Below are positions 52,222 to 61,675 of a DNA stretch of 64,000 nt, one piece after another. How positions within the stretch are numbered: the stretch's first letter is position 1; each line of letters begins with the position of its first letter. The stretch is from Yinghuangia sp051388915 (GTDB lineage Bacteria > Actinomycetota > Actinomycetes > Streptomycetales > Streptomycetaceae), in contig NZ_JBPKBH010000014.1 of the NCBI RefSeq assembly GCF_051388915.1, positions 168,756-232,755 of the forward strand, read 5' to 3'. The translations under genes were made by a program, and so were the position numbers. Below the pieces are notes generated by a model that saw nothing but the letters and a program-made list of their open reading frames with translations, was not told the DNA's origin and did not search any database.

Positions 52222-54669
52222 ATGCTTCGCATAAGCCCGCTGGCGCTCGCCGCCCGAGCCAGGGATGCCCTGCGCCCCGGCCGCGGCCGACGAACCACCG
52301 CGGTGGCGCTGAGTGCCACAGGCGCCCTGGTCGCGGGGATCGTCGTCGCCGGTGTGGGCGCAGCCGGCGGCAACCCCAACCTCTCCGAGATCGGCGCCTG
52401 GCTGTCGAGCGACTCACGCAAGAGCATTTCGCATGTGAACGGTCTGACCGGCCAGGTCGACGGGCGGATCAAACTCGACCTTCCCGCCGGCGAGCAGTCG
52501 CAATTGCAGGTCAGCGAAGACGGCAAGAGCGTCCTCGTCCTCGACGAGAAGTCCGGTCGACTCAGCCGGATCGACGTGACGCAGCTGACGGTTCCGCAGA
52601 CGTTCGACTACGAGAGCCCCGGCCTCAGCCTCGTCTCCGGCGGCGGCAGGGCCTGGGTCGTCGACGCCGACAAGGGCACCGTCCGGGCGATCGACCCGAT
52701 CACCCTCGCGCCCCTCGGCGACTCGCTCGACATGGGCGGCAGGCCGCTCGGGACGTCCGCGGCCGACGCCGACGGCACCTTGTGGGTGGTCATGCCGTCC
52801 ACCGGTGAGCTGGTATCGGTCGTCGGCGACAAGGTCGGCGCGCGTGTCCCGGTCGGCGAAGCCGGCGCGCCGCTGCAACTCACCCTCGCGTCCGGCCGTC
52901 CCGTGGTGACGGACATGCGCGCCGGGAACGTCGTCGTCGTCTCCGATGCCGGTGTCGAGCGCACCATCAAGATGCCCACGGACATACAACGCGGCGCGCC
53001 GAACAAGGTCTTGGTGGCGGAGACCTCCGAAGGCCCGACCGTGCCGGTGCTCGCCGCCGACACCGGGACGCTGATCCTCGCCGACATCGACAGCGGGGCC
53101 ATCACCGCGACGCCCCTGACCGTCCCGCAGCACGACTTCGCGGCGCCGCAGGTGCTCGGCGTCCGGGTGTACATCCCGGACCGCACCAGCGGCAACCTGC
53201 TCGTCTACAACATCGCCAAGGCGGGCTTCGAGGAGCCGGTGAAGGTCACCGACGCACCGGGACCGATGGAGGCACACGTCCGCGACGGCCTGCTGTGGGT
53301 CAACGCCCCGGCCAGCGCGTCCGCCGTCGTGGTGAACGTGCAGGGCCAGGTGCACACCATCAGCAAGTACGAGAACACCCCGGGCCCGGGGCCGGGTTCG
53401 GCGACGAGTTCGAGCAACCCGACACCGGCCAAGAGTGTCCCGGAAGGCGGGTTCACCGCCTCGTCGGCCCCCGCGTCGACCCCCGTGCCGTCGGCGAGCA
53501 ACGGCTCGACGCCCCCACCTACCCAGGACGCCTCGACCGCTCCCGCGTCGCCGGACGGCACCTCGTCGAGCGCGCCGCCGGCGACGGCCCCGATCCCACC
53601 GGATCCCGACCCGCCGGTTGGGGACGGCGGCGAAAGCGGCGGCGACACCCCACGTCCTCCGACGTCGAAGACCCCCGACGAGCCCAGGCCGTCCAAGACC
53701 CATACGCCGCCGGGTCGACCCACGCCGCCCGTCACGCAGACCCCGGTGGACCCGCCGAAGCCGACCGATCCTCCGGTTCCGACGGATCCGCCGCCGCCCG
53801 TCACGCAGATCCCGACGGATCCGCCGAAGCCGACCGATCCGCCGAAGCCGACGGATCCGCCGAAGCCGACCGATCCCCCGACCACGACGCGACCCACCAC
53901 CAGCGCGCCGACCACGACACGGCCCACGACCAGCCCGCCGACCACGACACCGACGACCTCCAAGCCGCCGGCGATGCAGCGCCCGAGCACCCCCCAGGTC
54001 AAATCGGACGTCGGCCGGATCATCGTCACGTTCCAGCCGCCGTCGGACGCCAAGCCGCTGCGGTACCGGCTCGTGGGACAGGGCGCCGATCAGGGCATCA
54101 CGCCGCTGGTCGGCTCCCCGAACGGTCCGTTCCGGTTCACCGTCACGGGTGGGTCCTGCGACCGCGAGTACAGCTTCTACGTCACCGCCGAGTACCCGAA
54201 CGGCGCCATGAATTCAAAGTCCTCGGTGCCGGTCCGCCCCTGCGTCATACCGGGTAAGCCGACCGGTCTCGCAGCCAAGGCGGCCGCGGGCGGCAAGGCC
54301 GCGCTGAGCTGGAAGGCCCCGGCGAAGGCCACCGGCGGAAAGATCAGCTACACCGCGTCCTGGAAGCGCGGGACCAAGGGCGGTTCGGGGAACACCACGG
54401 CGACCTCGTTCTCGTTCGACGTCAAGGGCGTCTCCGGGACGTACACCTTCAAGGTCGTGGCGAAGAACGGCGCCGGGTCCAACAGCGCGTCCACGGCGTC
54501 CCTGCGCACCTCGCTCAAATGGAGCTCCAGCAAGGCGGCTTCGGCCCCCGAGCTGCCCGACGCTCCGCCGATTCCGTCTCCCCTCGGCCAGGGGGACGGT
54601 CACGGTGCGGTGGCACTCGCCGCTGCCATCGCACCGAACCGCCGCCTCGCGCCGGTCCCGACCATGTGA
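52222..54669 (+). CDS. Membrane-anchored beta-propeller protein with fibronectin type III domains
   Basis: 815 residues from ATG 52222. A basic N-terminus and one membrane helix (about 26-50, 'AVALSATGALVAGIVVAGVG') place the bulk outside the cell. Residues about 70-370 are propeller-like blades ('QLQVSEDGKSVLVLDEKSGR', 'LWVNAPASASAVVVNVQG'). Then comes a long Pro/Thr/Ser linker with repeated DPPKPT units, and two Fn3-like domains (about 595-775, for example 'KPTGLAAKAAAGGKAALSWK'). It precedes moxR and is likely part of the same envelope or secretion locus. Confidence 0.85.
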   Translation: MLRISPLALAARARDALRPGRGRRTTAVALSATGALVAGIVVAGVGAAGGNPNLSEIGAWLSSDSRKSISHVNGLTGQVDGRIKLDLPAGEQSQLQVSEDGKSVLVLDEKSGRLSRIDVTQLTVPQTFDYESPGLSLVSGGGRAWVVDADKGTVRAIDPITLAPLGDSLDMGGRPLGTSAADADGTLWVVMPSTGELVSVVGDKVGARVPVGEAGAPLQLTLASGRPVVTDMRAGNVVVVSDAGVERTIKMPTDIQRGAPNKVLVAETSEGPTVPVLAADTGTLILADIDSGAITATPLTVPQHDFAAPQVLGVRVYIPDRTSGNLLVYNIAKAGFEEPVKVTDAPGPMEAHVRDGLLWVNAPASASAVVVNVQGQVHTISKYENTPGPGPGSATSSSNPTPAKSVPEGGFTASSAPASTPVPSASNGSTPPPTQDASTAPASPDGTSSSAPPATAPIPPDPDPPVGDGGESGGDTPRPPTSKTPDEPRPSKTHTPPGRPTPPVTQTPVDPPKPTDPPVPTDPPPPVTQIPTDPPKPTDPPKPTDPPKPTDPPTTTRPTTSAPTTTRPTTSPPTTTPTTSKPPAMQRPSTPQVKSDVGRIIVTFQPPSDAKPLRYRLVGQGADQGITPLVGSPNGPFRFTVTGGSCDREYSFYVTAEYPNGAMNSKSSVPVRPCVIPGKPTGLAAKAAAGGKAALSWKAPAKATGGKISYTASWKRGTKGGSGNTTATSFSFDVKGVSGTYTFKVVAKNGAGSNSASTASLRTSLKWSSSKAASAPELPDAPPIPSPLGQGDGHGAVALAAAIAPNRRLAPVPTM

Positions 54670-54829
54670 CCGACCGACGTACGGCGGCAGATCCCGCACG
54701 GGCGGCGTACCTGCCTGGCTCCGTCCGTGCGGGAGCTCTCAGACTGCCGCGTGACCCGCGGCCCGCCGTGCCGGCTCCGAGCCTTTCCCGGGCTCCTCCG
54801 TCCCGATCCCGACGTTCACCTGGAGTGCC

Positions 54830-55867
54830 GTGAGCACCTTTCCGAACCCGACGGCCCCGGCCGCGACGGCGCCCGCGATCGCTTTCCACGCCCCCGAGGC
54901 GCTGCGCCTGTTCCGCGAATGCTTCCACGCCATCGGCGACAACATCGAACGCGCCCTCACCGGCAAACGCGACGTCGTCGAGCTCGCCCTGACCTGCCTG
55001 TTCGCCGAGGGCCACCTTTTGGTCGAGGACGTACCCGGCACCGGCAAGACCACCCTGGCCCGCGCCATCGCCGCGTCGCTCGACGCGGTCTGGCAACGCG
55101 TGCAGTTCACCCCCGACCTGCTGCCGTCCGACATCACCGGCGTCTCGATGTTCCGGCAGACCACAAACCGGTTCGAGTTCCTGCCCGGCCCGGTGTTCGC
55201 AAACATCGTGATCGGCGACGAGATCAACCGCGCCTCCCCGAAGACGCAGTCGGCGCTCCTCGAAGTGATGGAGGAGGGCAGCGTCACGGTCGACGGTACG
55301 ACGCACCAGGTCCCGCGCCCGTTCATGGTGTTGGCCACGCAGAACCCGGTCGACATGTCGGGGACCTACCCACTGCCGGAAGCACAGTTGGACCGCTTCC
55401 TGATGCGGATCAGCGTCGGTTACCCGGACCACCGCTCAGAGGTCGCGGTCGCGGCGGGCTCAGCGGGCGCGTCGGCGATCGAGACGCTGCCCGCCATCGC
55501 CGGTGCCCAGCACATCCAGGAGTTCGTGCAGGTCGCCCGGCAGCGCGTCAACGCGGCCGAGGCGGTCGTCGACTACGCCGTCCGCATCGCCCAGGCCACC
55601 CGCGTGTCACCGCACGTACGGCTCGGCGCCGGGCCGCGCGGCAGCGTCGCCCTGGTCCGGGCCGCGCGGGTGCGGGCCGCCTCGCAGGAACGCGCGCACC
55701 TTCTGCCCGAGGACGTCAAGGCCCTCGCGGCGCCGGTACTGGCCCACCGGCTGATCCTCTCCCCGGATGCCGAACTCGCCGGCCTCACCCCGGCGTCCGT
55801 TCTCGACGACGTGCTGCGGACCGTTCCCGCCCCGGCTCTCGGGCACATGGCGAAGGCCCGGGTATGA
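54830..55867 (+). CDS. moxR: MoxR family AAA+ ATPase
   Basis: 345 residues from GTG 54830 with CTGGAG upstream. Motifs are complete: Walker A 'VEDVPGTGKTTLARAIA', Walker B 'IVIGDEINRASPKTQSALLE', sensor 1 'VLATQNPVD' and 'YPLPEAQLDRF' with the arginine finger. MoxR ATPases act as chaperones with DUF58 and VWA proteins. The DUF58 gene overlaps its stop by 4 bases and a transglutaminase-like gene follows. This is the standard three-gene order. Confidence 0.96.
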   Translation: MSTFPNPTAPAATAPAIAFHAPEALRLFRECFHAIGDNIERALTGKRDVVELALTCLFAEGHLLVEDVPGTGKTTLARAIAASLDAVWQRVQFTPDLLPSDITGVSMFRQTTNRFEFLPGPVFANIVIGDEINRASPKTQSALLEVMEEGSVTVDGTTHQVPRPFMVLATQNPVDMSGTYPLPEAQLDRFLMRISVGYPDHRSEVAVAAGSAGASAIETLPAIAGAQHIQEFVQVARQRVNAAEAVVDYAVRIAQATRVSPHVRLGAGPRGSVALVRAARVRAASQERAHLLPEDVKALAAPVLAHRLILSPDAELAGLTPASVLDDVLRTVPAPALGHMAKARV

Positions 55868-57285
55868 CCACGGCCCGGCAGGCCGATGCCCCGCCCCCCG
55901 CCGGGCGTCCCGACAGGGAACCGCCGAGCGGGCGTCCGGCCGCACCGCCACGCACGGACGCCCCGTCCACCTCGGAACGCCCGGACGCGGTCGGCGACAA
56001 CGCCTCCCGCCTGACGGCCTCCGGATGGTCGGTGCTCGGCGCCGGGATCGCTCTCTGCGCGGTCGGCTGGGGACTCGGCTACATCGAGGCGGTCGCCCTG
56101 GGCGTCACCGCTCTGGCCGCCGTGGTCTCGGCCCTCGCCTGGACGCGGCCGGTGACCACCGTGCGCGCCCGTCGCGAGATCGTGCCCAAGCGCGTGGCCC
56201 GCAACGAGGCCGCGCGCGGCGTCGTCTTCCTGGCCAACACCGGCGGACGGACGCTGCGCGGGCTGCGCGCCGAGGACCGGGTCGCCGGTGTGCCGGTGTT
56301 CCCGGTGGACCTCCCCGCGGTTCCGCCGGGCACCGAGATCCGGGCCCGCTACCACCTGCCCACCGAGCAGCGCGGGCCGGTCGAGGTGGGGCCCATGATG
56401 CTGGTACGCACCGATCCCCTGGGCCTGGGGGGGGGGGNNNNNNNNNNNNNNNNNNNNNNNNNNNNNNNNNNNNNNNNNNNNNNNNNNNNNNNNNNNNNNN
56501 NNNNNNNNNNNNNNNNNNNNNNNNNNNNNNNNNNNNNNNNNNNNNNNNNNNNNNNCCTGGCCCGCCAGGCGCGCCCGTGCGGGCCCACCGAGATCCTGCT
56601 GGTCCGGCCGCGTACGGTGACGCTGCCCGTGCTCCCGGCCGGCCGCACGCACCACCTGGAGGGTCCGACCTCGGATACCGCCGAGGACGGCACACTGACG
56701 TTCCACTCGCTTCGCGAGTACGTGCTCGGCGACGACCTGCGCCAGGTGCACTGGCGCTCGTCGGCGCGTACCGGAACGCTCATGGTGCGCCGCATGATCG
56801 ACGTCAGCCTGCCGACCACCAGCGTCGTGCTCGACACCGATGCCGACGCCTACCGCGACCCGCAGGCCTTCGAGACCGCCGTGGACGTCGCCGCGTCGGT
56901 CGCCGCGGCCGCCGCTCGCGACAACTTCCCCATCCGCATGGTGACCGGAGCGGGCCAACTCGCGCTGGTCGGCGGCCGGGACCTTGCCGCAGACCACGTG
57001 CTCGACCGGCTCTCGACGGTCTCGGCCGACACCCGCCACTCGCTCTCGGACGCCTTGGATGTCCTGGAGCGGCTGCGCGAGGGGGACACCCTCGTCGTGG
57101 TCACCGGCGCCGAGCGCGCGCTTCCCGCCGAGCGCCTGGCCCGCATGCGCGGTCGCTTCGACCGCATGCTCGTGGTGCGCACCGGCACGACCGGCGGCAG
57201 CGGTACGCCGCTCGGCGTTCCGCTTCTCACCGTCGACCGGCTCGACGACCTTGTCCCCGCATGGCGCAGAGAGGCGATGAGGTGA
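55864..57285 (+). CDS. DUF58 domain protein, interrupted by an assembly gap
   Basis: ATG 55864 overlaps the moxR stop. The N-terminal 40 residues are Pro-rich and two membrane helices follow (about 55-98, 'VLGAGIALCAVGWGLGYIEA'). After 'VPPGTEIRARYHLP' the sequence runs into a G-run and 118 N. It resumes in the same frame with the DUF58 core 'FHSLREYVLGDDLRQVHWRS' and 'LMVRRMIDV', and a VWA-like C-terminus. Total length is about 473, but the gap length is not proven. Partner of MoxR. Confidence 0.9.
   Translation: MTTARQADAPPPAGRPDREPPSGRPAAPPRTDAPSTSERPDAVGDNASRLTASGWSVLGAGIALCAVGWGLGYIEAVALGVTALAAVVSALAWTRPVTTVRARREIVPKRVARNEAARGVVFLANTGGRTLRGLRAEDRVAGVPVFPVDLPAVPPGTEIRARYHLPTEQRGPVEVGPMMLVRTDPLGLGGGXXXXXXXXXXXXXXXXXXXXXXXXXXXXXXXXXXXXXXXXLARQARPCGPTEILLVRPRTVTLPVLPAGRTHHLEGPTSDTAEDGTLTFHSLREYVLGDDLRQVHWRSSARTGTLMVRRMIDVSLPTTSVVLDTDADAYRDPQAFETAVDVAASVAAAAARDNFPIRMVTGAGQLALVGGRDLAADHVLDRLSTVSADTRHSLSDALDVLERLREGDTLVVVTGAERALPAERLARMRGRFDRMLVVRTGTTGGSGTPLGVPLLTVDRLDDLVPAWRREAMR
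56438..56555. other. Assembly gap (118 N)
   Basis: The gap follows a run of at least ten G at 56428-56437, inside the DUF58 gene. The sequence around it is coding in one frame, so the true missing length is probably a multiple of three plus the same phase. Confidence 0.98.
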
Positions 57286-59651
57286 GTACGGCCACTCCGC
57301 CGACGGGCGCTCCACGACCGACCCGGGCCCGCTTCCGGCGGCCCGGCCCGAGTGGCTCCACCGGACGAAAGCCCGCCCCACCGACGCGTTCCGGGTCGGC
57401 CGCGCGCGAGGCACGCGTTCGGCGTCAGGCATCACTCGTCCCGGTCGCCGGGCTCGCGGCCCTCGCGGGCTTCGCGTACCACCGCGTGTTCGGCATGGGA
57501 GAACTCGCCGTGCCGGTGGCCGTGTCCGCGACGGCGCCGGTGCTCCTGGCGTTGCTCTGCTCGGGGACGGGCCCACCGGGCAAGCCGCGTCCGCTCGCCG
57601 TCTCACTGCTGTTGTCCGGCCTCGCGTGGTGCGTCGCCGTGACGGCCACGGTGTATCGCGATGACGCCACCGCGGGCTTCCTGCCTTCGGTGGGGCTGAT
57701 GCGGAGCATCGGGTCGGACGTGCTCGACGCACCGCGCGGCATCCTGACCACCGTGCTGCCCGCGCCGTCCGGTTCGCATCTGATGGTCCTGGCGTCGGCC
57801 AGTGTCTGGCTCGCAGGGCTGGCGGGGGCCGAACTGGCGCTGCGGACCGACGTCCCCGTCCTCCCGGCGCTGCCCGGCCTCCTGCTTCTCACCGTCCCCG
57901 TGGTGCTCACCGCGGGTGCCCCGGGCGGCAACGTCATACTGGTCACCGTGACCGTGACCGCGGTGACAGTGCTGCTGGTGTGCCGCGCGCCCGGGCGTCG
58001 TTCGCCGTGGCACCTGCTGCTGCTCGGCGCCCCGTGGATCGCCGTCCTGGCGGTGATCGCGGGCTTCGCCGCCCCCCGCATGCCCGGGGTGGGCACACCA
58101 CCGGACGTGCGCGCCCACGTGACTCCGCCGCCGCCGGTCCCACTCAACGCGGTGAACCCGCTCGACCGCGTCTCGGAGTGGCTTCTCGCGCCGGACCAAC
58201 CGCTGTTCTCGGTCCGCGGCCCGGCGTCGCCGGACCGCTACTGGCGGCTCACGGTGCTCGACACCTTCGACGGCACGACCTGGTACCCGGTCGACCAACT
58301 GCGGCCGACCGGCGGCCGGGTGCCCGAGGCGGACCTGCGCACCGGCGCCACGACGCGCGCGGTCCAGGAGGTCACCCTGTCCGGTCTCGACGGAGTGTGG
58401 CTGCCTGCCGCCGACCGGCCGACGCGCGTGAACGCCCCCGACGACGTGGCCCTGGCCGTCGACCCGGACACCGGTGCACTGGCGACGGGTTCACTCCTCC
58501 AGCCCGGCACCCACTACGAGGTCGTCTCCAGCCTCCCCCATTACGACCCGGACCGCATCCAGCGGCTGCCGACCGTCGCGGACCCGGCGTACACCTCGCT
58601 GCCGGAACGCGACGCCGCGAACGAACCCATCGAGGCGGTCGAGGAGTTCCGGCGCATAGCGAACGAGGCGACCGCGGGCAGCCAGTTCCCGTACCAGCAG
58701 GCGCTGCGACTGGCCGACTGGCTGCGCAGCAAGCACCACTTCGACCGTGCGGCCGTTCCCGGCCACTCGTACTTCAATCTGCGGTTCTTCCTGGAGAAGA
58801 GCAAGGAGGGGACCTCCGAGCAGTTCGCCTCGGCCTTCGCGATCCTCGGCCGCACGCTCGGTTTGCCGACCCGTGTCGTGGTCGGGTTCTCACGGGGCAG
58901 CCAGCAGCCCGACGGCTCCTGGCGGGTGGACAGCGGGAACGTCGTGGCGTGGCCGGAAGTCCGGTTCGCCGAGGTCGGCTGGGTGCCGTTCTACCCGACT
59001 CCGGGTGAGGCGGGCCTGTCCGGGGCCCCGAAGAACAACCCCGACGCGGTTCCCGGCGGCCAACAGCCGAAACAGGTGGCTCCGGCACCGGTGCCGCCCG
59101 CGGCCGAGTCGCGTGCCGAGAAGGACGCGCAAATCGCCGACGCGGACCGCCCCACCACGTACGCCGTGTTCCCGGAGCCCGACGGGGACAGCGGAACGCC
59201 CGTATGGTGGTGGGCCGTCCCGGCTGCCGCGCTGCTGGCCTTGATGCTCACGTACGGCGGCGTCGCGGTTGCCGCTCCCGGCGTGGCCCGCCGACGCCGC
59301 GCCCAAGGTCCCCCAGCCGGGCGCGTGTTCGGCGCCTGGCACCAGATCACCGATCGGCTGACCGAGATCGGCATGCCGGGCAAGGGCGTTCTGACCGTGC
59401 GCGAGGTCGCGGCGTTCGGCGACGAGAACCTTCCCGATGAGGTGGGCGGGCAACTGTGGGACCTGGCCGATGTCGTCAACGACGTGGCCTACGGTGGGCG
59501 TCCGGCGGACACGCTCCAGGCGGACGCCGCGTGGCGGACGTGTGCGTCCGTGGAGGCCGCGGTCCGTGCCTCGGATCGGGCGCCGTCCCGCCGCGCCCGG
59601 TTCGCGCCCCGGCGGGTCGTCGGGCAACTGCGCAGGAAGGACCGCCTGTGA
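57282..59651 (+). CDS. Transglutaminase-like (TgpA) membrane protein lacking the catalytic Cys
   Basis: 789 residues from GTG 57282, overlapping the DUF58 stop. The N-terminal part has six or more membrane helices (about 40-265). The outer domain includes 'RYWRLTVLDTFDGTTWYPVD' and the transglutaminase core. Where active enzymes have G-x-C-x-x-F-A, this one has 'EGTSEQFASAFAILGRTLGL', so Cys is Ser. The His and Asp positions are near 'WPEVRFAEVGWVPFYPTPGE'. A further helix ('VWWWAVPAAALLALMLTYGG') and a cytosolic DUF4129-like tail follow. It may be a structural rather than catalytic member. Confidence 0.92.
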   Translation: MSTATPPTGAPRPTRARFRRPGPSGSTGRKPAPPTRSGSAAREARVRRQASLVPVAGLAALAGFAYHRVFGMGELAVPVAVSATAPVLLALLCSGTGPPGKPRPLAVSLLLSGLAWCVAVTATVYRDDATAGFLPSVGLMRSIGSDVLDAPRGILTTVLPAPSGSHLMVLASASVWLAGLAGAELALRTDVPVLPALPGLLLLTVPVVLTAGAPGGNVILVTVTVTAVTVLLVCRAPGRRSPWHLLLLGAPWIAVLAVIAGFAAPRMPGVGTPPDVRAHVTPPPPVPLNAVNPLDRVSEWLLAPDQPLFSVRGPASPDRYWRLTVLDTFDGTTWYPVDQLRPTGGRVPEADLRTGATTRAVQEVTLSGLDGVWLPAADRPTRVNAPDDVALAVDPDTGALATGSLLQPGTHYEVVSSLPHYDPDRIQRLPTVADPAYTSLPERDAANEPIEAVEEFRRIANEATAGSQFPYQQALRLADWLRSKHHFDRAAVPGHSYFNLRFFLEKSKEGTSEQFASAFAILGRTLGLPTRVVVGFSRGSQQPDGSWRVDSGNVVAWPEVRFAEVGWVPFYPTPGEAGLSGAPKNNPDAVPGGQQPKQVAPAPVPPAAESRAEKDAQIADADRPTTYAVFPEPDGDSGTPVWWWAVPAAALLALMLTYGGVAVAAPGVARRRRAQGPPAGRVFGAWHQITDRLTEIGMPGKGVLTVREVAAFGDENLPDEVGGQLWDLADVVNDVAYGGRPADTLQADAAWRTCASVEAAVRASDRAPSRRARFAPRRVVGQLRRKDRL

Positions 59652-59688
59652 CGGCCGACCGACCGCGCATACGTACCAGGAAGAAGGC

Positions 59689-60708
59689 ATGACGGTGACA
59701 GTCGAAGGCGACAACCGCGGCGAGGAACCGGGTGCCGGACGACCTCCGACCGGTTCCGCCGTGCCCCGGCTCTACATTCCGGCGTGGTGGGAAGACGGCC
59801 CCACCGGGGCCCTCGACAGCGCCGCGCAACCGGGGACGTCGGCACCGGACCTGCTCAAGCGGCGGCCCGTTTCTCCGACGCCCGCCCCCCCGGTCCCCGT
59901 GCCGGCCGTCGATCCGCCGGTCACACCGCAGTGGACCCCGGCGGCTCCTCCGGTCGAGGCACATCTGCCTCCGCCGAGGAGCGACGACTTCGCCGCCCCC
60001 GATCAGATGGCCGGGGTGTTCGCGCCAGACTGGGACCCGGAACTTGACGGGCGTGCCGCCGCAGTCGGCCACGCCGCCGAAAACTCCTCCCCTGAGGGGC
60101 TGTTCGGGGAATGGACGCTCGAAGAGACGGAGGAGAACTACTCCTTCGTACCGCCGAAACGCCGGCCGTGGCTGCCGATGGCCTTGGTCGGTGTCGCGGT
60201 CCTCGCCCTCGTGGGGGTCGGCGTGGTCGTGCTGACGTCCGGCGACAAGAAGAAGGCCGCGCCGCCGCCGGCGAGCAACTCCCCACTGCCGGCCACCGCG
60301 CTACCCCCCGACCAGTCGGCCGCCTTCCGAGCGACCCACGTCACGCTGGCCTCCCACGAAGGACGGCTCCAGGTCACCTGGGACGCCCCTTCGAACACCC
60401 AGGGCCTGTCAGGGTACATCGTGGTCTCGCAGACGCAGGGCGGCGAACTCATCGAGCACATCCTCGCGGAGAAGGACCAGCACCAGGTCGTGTTCACCGG
60501 TCCGGCCGCGGCCGCCGGCGTCTGTGCAGTCGTGACCACGCTGATCGACGACCAACCGGCCATGAAACTGGCCCGGGGAGACGCGGTGTGCACGACCCCG
60601 GGGCCCCCGGTCGCAAGTCAGTCCGTGAGTCCCTCCACGACACCGACGGGCGGTTCGGCACCGTCGGCGTCCGGGAGCACCTCCCCGCCGGCGTCCGAGG
60701 AGGAGTGA
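59689..60708 (+). CDS. Membrane protein with one fibronectin type III-like domain
   Basis: 339 residues from ATG 59689 (AGGAAGAAGGC upstream). The N-terminal 150 residues are Pro-rich and cytosolic. One helix ('LPMALVGVAVLALVGVGVVV') crosses the membrane, and the outer part has an Fn3-like domain ('FRATHVTLASHEGRLQVTWD', 'GLSGYIVVSQTQGG') and a Ser/Pro tail. It lies 37 bp after the transglutaminase-like gene, and is the last clear gene of this operon before the second gap. Confidence 0.82.
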   Translation: MTVTVEGDNRGEEPGAGRPPTGSAVPRLYIPAWWEDGPTGALDSAAQPGTSAPDLLKRRPVSPTPAPPVPVPAVDPPVTPQWTPAAPPVEAHLPPPRSDDFAAPDQMAGVFAPDWDPELDGRAAAVGHAAENSSPEGLFGEWTLEETEENYSFVPPKRRPWLPMALVGVAVLALVGVGVVVLTSGDKKKAAPPPASNSPLPATALPPDQSAAFRATHVTLASHEGRLQVTWDAPSNTQGLSGYIVVSQTQGGELIEHILAEKDQHQVVFTGPAAAAGVCAVVTTLIDDQPAMKLARGDAVCTTPGPPVASQSVSPSTTPTGGSAPSASGSTSPPASEEE

Positions 60709-60741
60709 ACGGCTTACCCGGGCGCGGGGGGCGGCGGGGGG

Positions 60742-60896
60742 NNNNNNNNNNNNNNNNNNNNNNNNNNNNNNNNNNNNNNNNNNNNNNNNNNNNNNNNNNN
60801 NNNNNNNNNNNNNNNNNNNNNNNNNNNNNNNNNNNNNNNNNNNNNNNNNNNNNNNNNNNNNNNNNNNNNNNNNNNNNNNNNNNNNNNNNNNNNNNN
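60742..60896. other. Assembly gap (155 N)
   Basis: The gap is bounded by GGGGGG on the left and CCCC on the right, between two convergent genes. A terminator may be lost here. Confidence 0.98.
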
Positions 60897-60919
60897 CCCC
60901 CTCGGCATTCGGGTGTGCA

Positions 60920-61675
60920 TCATTGGTAGCTCTCGTATTCCTTGACCTGCCAGGGCAGATCGGGCGAGGACCGCACCAGGAACACGTACACGCTGTGGAA
61001 CTCGGATTCCGCCTTCCAACCGCCTTCACCCTGGATGTCCACTTTGACGCCGACCCAGCGCGTGGCTTCGAGAAGTGCGTCCTGCACTCCCTCGGCGGCG
61101 TGCTCGTCCTCGATCAGGGCGGTGGTGCTGTAGGCCTTGTGTGTCGTCCATTCACGCCACGTGAGCCCGGGGCCCTTCTCGGGGGTCGGCACATCGCGGA
61201 GCAGGGCGTAGTAGGCGGGCTCCAACAGGGGAGCCGCCCGCAGGACCGCTCGCTGCTGCGAGTCGTCGACCGTGGTGTCCCAGGTATGCACAGCGCGGGC
61301 GAACGCCTGTGCCACCGCGGTCGCGTCCTTGGTGTCGAAAGCCTGTTCGGCGGGGACCCCGCCCCGTGGAACACCTGGTGGGCGTGGGGTGGTTGGCGGA
61401 GTCGGAACCGCGGAGGCCGGCGCGGGGGAGGATGTGACCGCTTGCGAGGAGACCACCGAACTTGGCTCGGGCACAGCTCCGTTCGAGGGTGGTTCCTGCT
61501 CGGGACCCTCGGGTGCCTGCGCTTCAGGGTCCGTGAGCCCGCCCGTCGGGGCGGCGGCGGTCGACGGAGCCGCACCGTTCTGGGTCCCGGGTCCGGGAAG
61601 CGAGCATGCTGACACGAGAACCGCGGCGGCCAGCCCCAGGGCGCACCCGACACCCACCGGAGTGCTCCGCCTCAT
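60920..61675 (-). CDS. Lipoprotein with VirB8/TcpC-like C-terminal domain
   Basis: 251 residues from ATG 61675. The lipobox is in 'LAAAVLVSACSLPG', with Cys24. A Pro/Ala/Ser linker of about 80 residues precedes a compact domain: 'AVAQAFARAVHTWDTTVDDS', 'WREWTTHKAYSTTALIEDEH', 'SVYVFLVRSSPDLPWQVKEY'. This pattern resembles the NTF2-like fold of VirB8/TcpC, a core part of type IV secretion machines. It overlaps the hydrolase gene by 4 bases. The fold assignment is moderate. Confidence 0.7.
   Translation of the reverse strand: MRRSTPVGVGCALGLAAAVLVSACSLPGPGTQNGAAPSTAAAPTGGLTDPEAQAPEGPEQEPPSNGAVPEPSSVVSSQAVTSSPAPASAVPTPPTTPRPPGVPRGGVPAEQAFDTKDATAVAQAFARAVHTWDTTVDDSQQRAVLRAAPLLEPAYYALLRDVPTPEKGPGLTWREWTTHKAYSTTALIEDEHAAEGVQDALLEATRWVGVKVDIQGEGGWKAESEFHSVYVFLVRSSPDLPWQVKEYESYQ

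Noticed and set aside
55573..57732. 719-codon minus-strand frame across the gap
   Set aside because: It is antisense to DUF58 and depends on unknown bases.
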